From contig NZ_JACBFO010000006.1 of assembly GCF_021401135.1 (NCBI RefSeq), positions 111,419 through 175,418 of the forward strand: 64,000 nt of DNA, written 5' to 3'. A model generated the notes under the pieces. The model was not told the origin of the DNA and did not search any database. It saw only the letters and a program-made list of their open reading frames with translations. Each line of letters starts with the position of its first letter. Position 1 is the first letter of the stretch. The DNA is from Azonexus sp. R2A61. Lineage in GTDB: Bacteria > Pseudomonadota > Gammaproteobacteria > Burkholderiales > Rhodocyclaceae. This document shows positions 62,987 through 64,000 of the stretch, in pieces. The position numbers were made by a program, and so were the translations under genes.

Positions 62987-63850
62987 ATGAACCATTTCAC
63001 AGCAGACGATGGCACCAGGATATTCTTCGAGCGCAGCGGTGACGGAAGGCCTCTCATCCTTCTTCATGGGTGGACTGGTAGCCACCAGGACTGGGCGCTG
63101 CACTCCACCGCGCTTGCCGAATCAAGCTGTGTTTATCGTTGGGATGCACGCGGCCACGGTATTCATCCTCAGGCGACAAAGGGCGCAGCCCCTACCGTGT
63201 CGCGGATGGCCCGCGACCTGAAAAACCTGTTTGAGCGCCACGCACTCGAAAGTATTGATGTCGTCGGACACTCCATGGGCGCACTAACACTTTGGCAGTA
63301 CATCGCAGATTTCGGTACGGAAAGACTTCGGCGGGCCTGCTTCATCGACCAATCGCCAAAACTGCTTACCACGCCGGAGTGGGCGCACGGCATCTACGGA
63401 GACTTCGATGATGCACGAGCCGCGGCGATGCGTCATTCCCTGAGTGAGGATTTTGCCGAAGCCGTACTTAAACTGACAGCTTTGGGACTAAATCAGCGCG
63501 CCAGAGAACGATATCTTGTCGACACGAATGGCTGGAAAAAATTGCGCGCGGCATTGAAAGCCCAGCCATCCGACGAACTCATCTGTTGCTGGAACAGTCT
63601 TACTGCAGCCGACTATCGCACGGTACTCAGTAGAATCGATATTCCTTCGCTGCTCATCCACGGCAGCGAAAGCAACTTTTACAGAATCGAAACCGCCCAG
63701 TTTGTCGCAGCACAGATTCCTAATGCCATTCTGCATATTTATGAGGGCGCTGATCACTGCCCCCATCTACTGCAACACGAGCGCTTCATCCGGGATCTAC
63801 AGTGCTTTCTGAGCGAAGATGAAGTGATCACCTACAGGAATTCCCTATAG
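62987..63850 (+). CDS. Alpha/beta hydrolase
   Basis: 287 residues. Oxyanion-hole motif LILLHGWTGSHQDW, nucleophile elbow VVGHSMGALTLW, acid in LLIHGSESNFY and His in EGADHCPHL. It looks like the esterase/haloperoxidase group (alpha/beta fold with DGTRIFFERSGDG). Base composition is noticeably less GC-rich than the rest, with more A/T at third positions, especially in the last half. Substrate unknown. It lies next to the rRNA operon end. Confidence 0.85.
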   Translation: MNHFTADDGTRIFFERSGDGRPLILLHGWTGSHQDWALHSTALAESSCVYRWDARGHGIHPQATKGAAPTVSRMARDLKNLFERHALESIDVVGHSMGALTLWQYIADFGTERLRRACFIDQSPKLLTTPEWAHGIYGDFDDARAAAMRHSLSEDFAEAVLKLTALGLNQRARERYLVDTNGWKKLRAALKAQPSDELICCWNSLTAADYRTVLSRIDIPSLLIHGSESNFYRIETAQFVAAQIPNAILHIYEGADHCPHLLQHERFIRDLQCFLSEDEVITYRNSL

Positions 63851-63896
63851 ACCATCGCGCTAGGGAGCTGGGTGATTTATTTTGAGTAGACGCACG

Positions 63897-63926
63897 GAGG
63901 CCCGTTACGTATTTGTAACGGGCCTC
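63897..63926 (-). terminator. Strong hairpin downstream of the 5S rRNA gene
   Basis: A perfect 12-bp stem GAGGCCCGTTAC / GTAACGGGCCTC with a 6-base loop, 14 bases after the 5S 3' end on the minus strand. Probably the rRNA operon terminator. Confidence 0.75.
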
Positions 63927-63940
63927 GAGTGTTATGGGGA

Positions 63941-64000
63941 GCCTGGCGGTGACCTACTTTCGCGAGCGGAAGCTCACTATCATTGGCGCGTTGCTGTTTC
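63941..64000 (-). rRNA. rrf: 5S ribosomal RNA, 3' part (gene continues beyond window)
   Basis: The minus strand carries the 3' half of a 5S rRNA, ending with GAAAGTAGGTCACCGCCAGGC. The rest, and presumably 23S and 16S rRNA, lie to the right of base 64000. About 60 of some 115 bases are visible. Confidence 0.9.

Noticed and set aside
1..64000. Search for insertion sequences, prophage, integrons, CRISPR arrays and toxin-antitoxin pairs
   Set aside because: No transposase, integrase, cas gene, regularly spaced repeats or typical toxin-antitoxin pair was found; the TGCGGTCGAC copies are irregularly spaced and inside genes, so they are not a CRISPR array.

Overview
The window is a contiguous, high-GC (about 65% by eye), gene-dense chromosomal segment of a Gram-negative bacterium. 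It is most likely a betaproteobacterium of the Rhodocyclales (Dechloromonas/Azonexus type). The reasons are gene orders such as yhdP-nitrilase-tldD and PP0621-pilS-pilR-ampD, a GTP-type PEP carboxykinase, a MaeB-type malic enzyme, ccoG, and many c-di-GMP and two-component genes. I see no transposase, integrase, phage gene or CRISPR array. Nearly all long open frames antisense to the genes listed are GC-driven shadows.

Layout. 1-9.9 kb: envelope and nitrogen housekeeping (tldD cut by the window edge, nitrilase, yhdP, divergent glnE, a WXXGXW lipoprotein, mscL). 10-13 kb: a methionine-salvage type block (aminotransferase, mtnA, a FucA-like class II aldolase) translationally coupled to a DmeF-like metal exporter. 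14-17.6 kb: an EF-hand protein, a CpxRA-like two-component pair with three tandem CpxR-like half-sites, and a ZIP metal transporter. 17.7-26.7 kb: a PilZ/YcgR protein coupled to two tandem GarR-like dehydrogenases, a DUF4139 protein, an RND efflux operon (adaptor, pump, DUF2892) and a small cytochrome c. 26.7-40.6 kb: a signalling-rich region. It has a receiver/hybrid kinase/HPt phosphorelay, an OmpR-type regulator, a family-3 solute-binding protein coupled to a TolC protein fused to an NTF2-like domain, a sigma-54 activator divergent from ccoG, and an orphan solute-binding protein coupled to a hybrid kinase with a PhnD-like sensor. 40.6-42.3 kb: PiT phosphate transporter with its DUF47 partner. 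42.3-48.3 kb: a lutABC-like lactate/2-hydroxyacid operon containing a half-length aldehyde dehydrogenase and a hydroxypyruvate-reductase-like gene, with a divergent IclR regulator. 48.3-55 kb: PbpG, malic enzyme, PEP carboxykinase, an aminotransferase. 55-64 kb: ampD-pilR-pilS-PP0621, tRNA-Pro(CGG), ispB, an HPt/HD-GYP fusion, tcdA, a metallo-beta-lactamase-fold protein, an alpha/beta hydrolase of lower GC, and the 3' end of a 5S rRNA gene marking an rRNA operon that enters from the right.

The most striking non-gene signal is a dispersed decamer, TGCGGTCGAC (reverse complement GTCGACCGCA). I count it at about 32 places, roughly one per 2 kb, on both strands and in all three reading frames of the host genes. 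Two copies extend to a perfect 14-bp palindrome. Chance expectation is well under one. It behaves like a genome-signature element of the HIP1, DNA-uptake-sequence or chromosome-organising kind. The best candidate for a new regulatory module is the sigma-54 activator with a Cys/His-rich PAS domain, divergent from ccoG. A good -24/-12 promoter and two dyads lie between the two genes.
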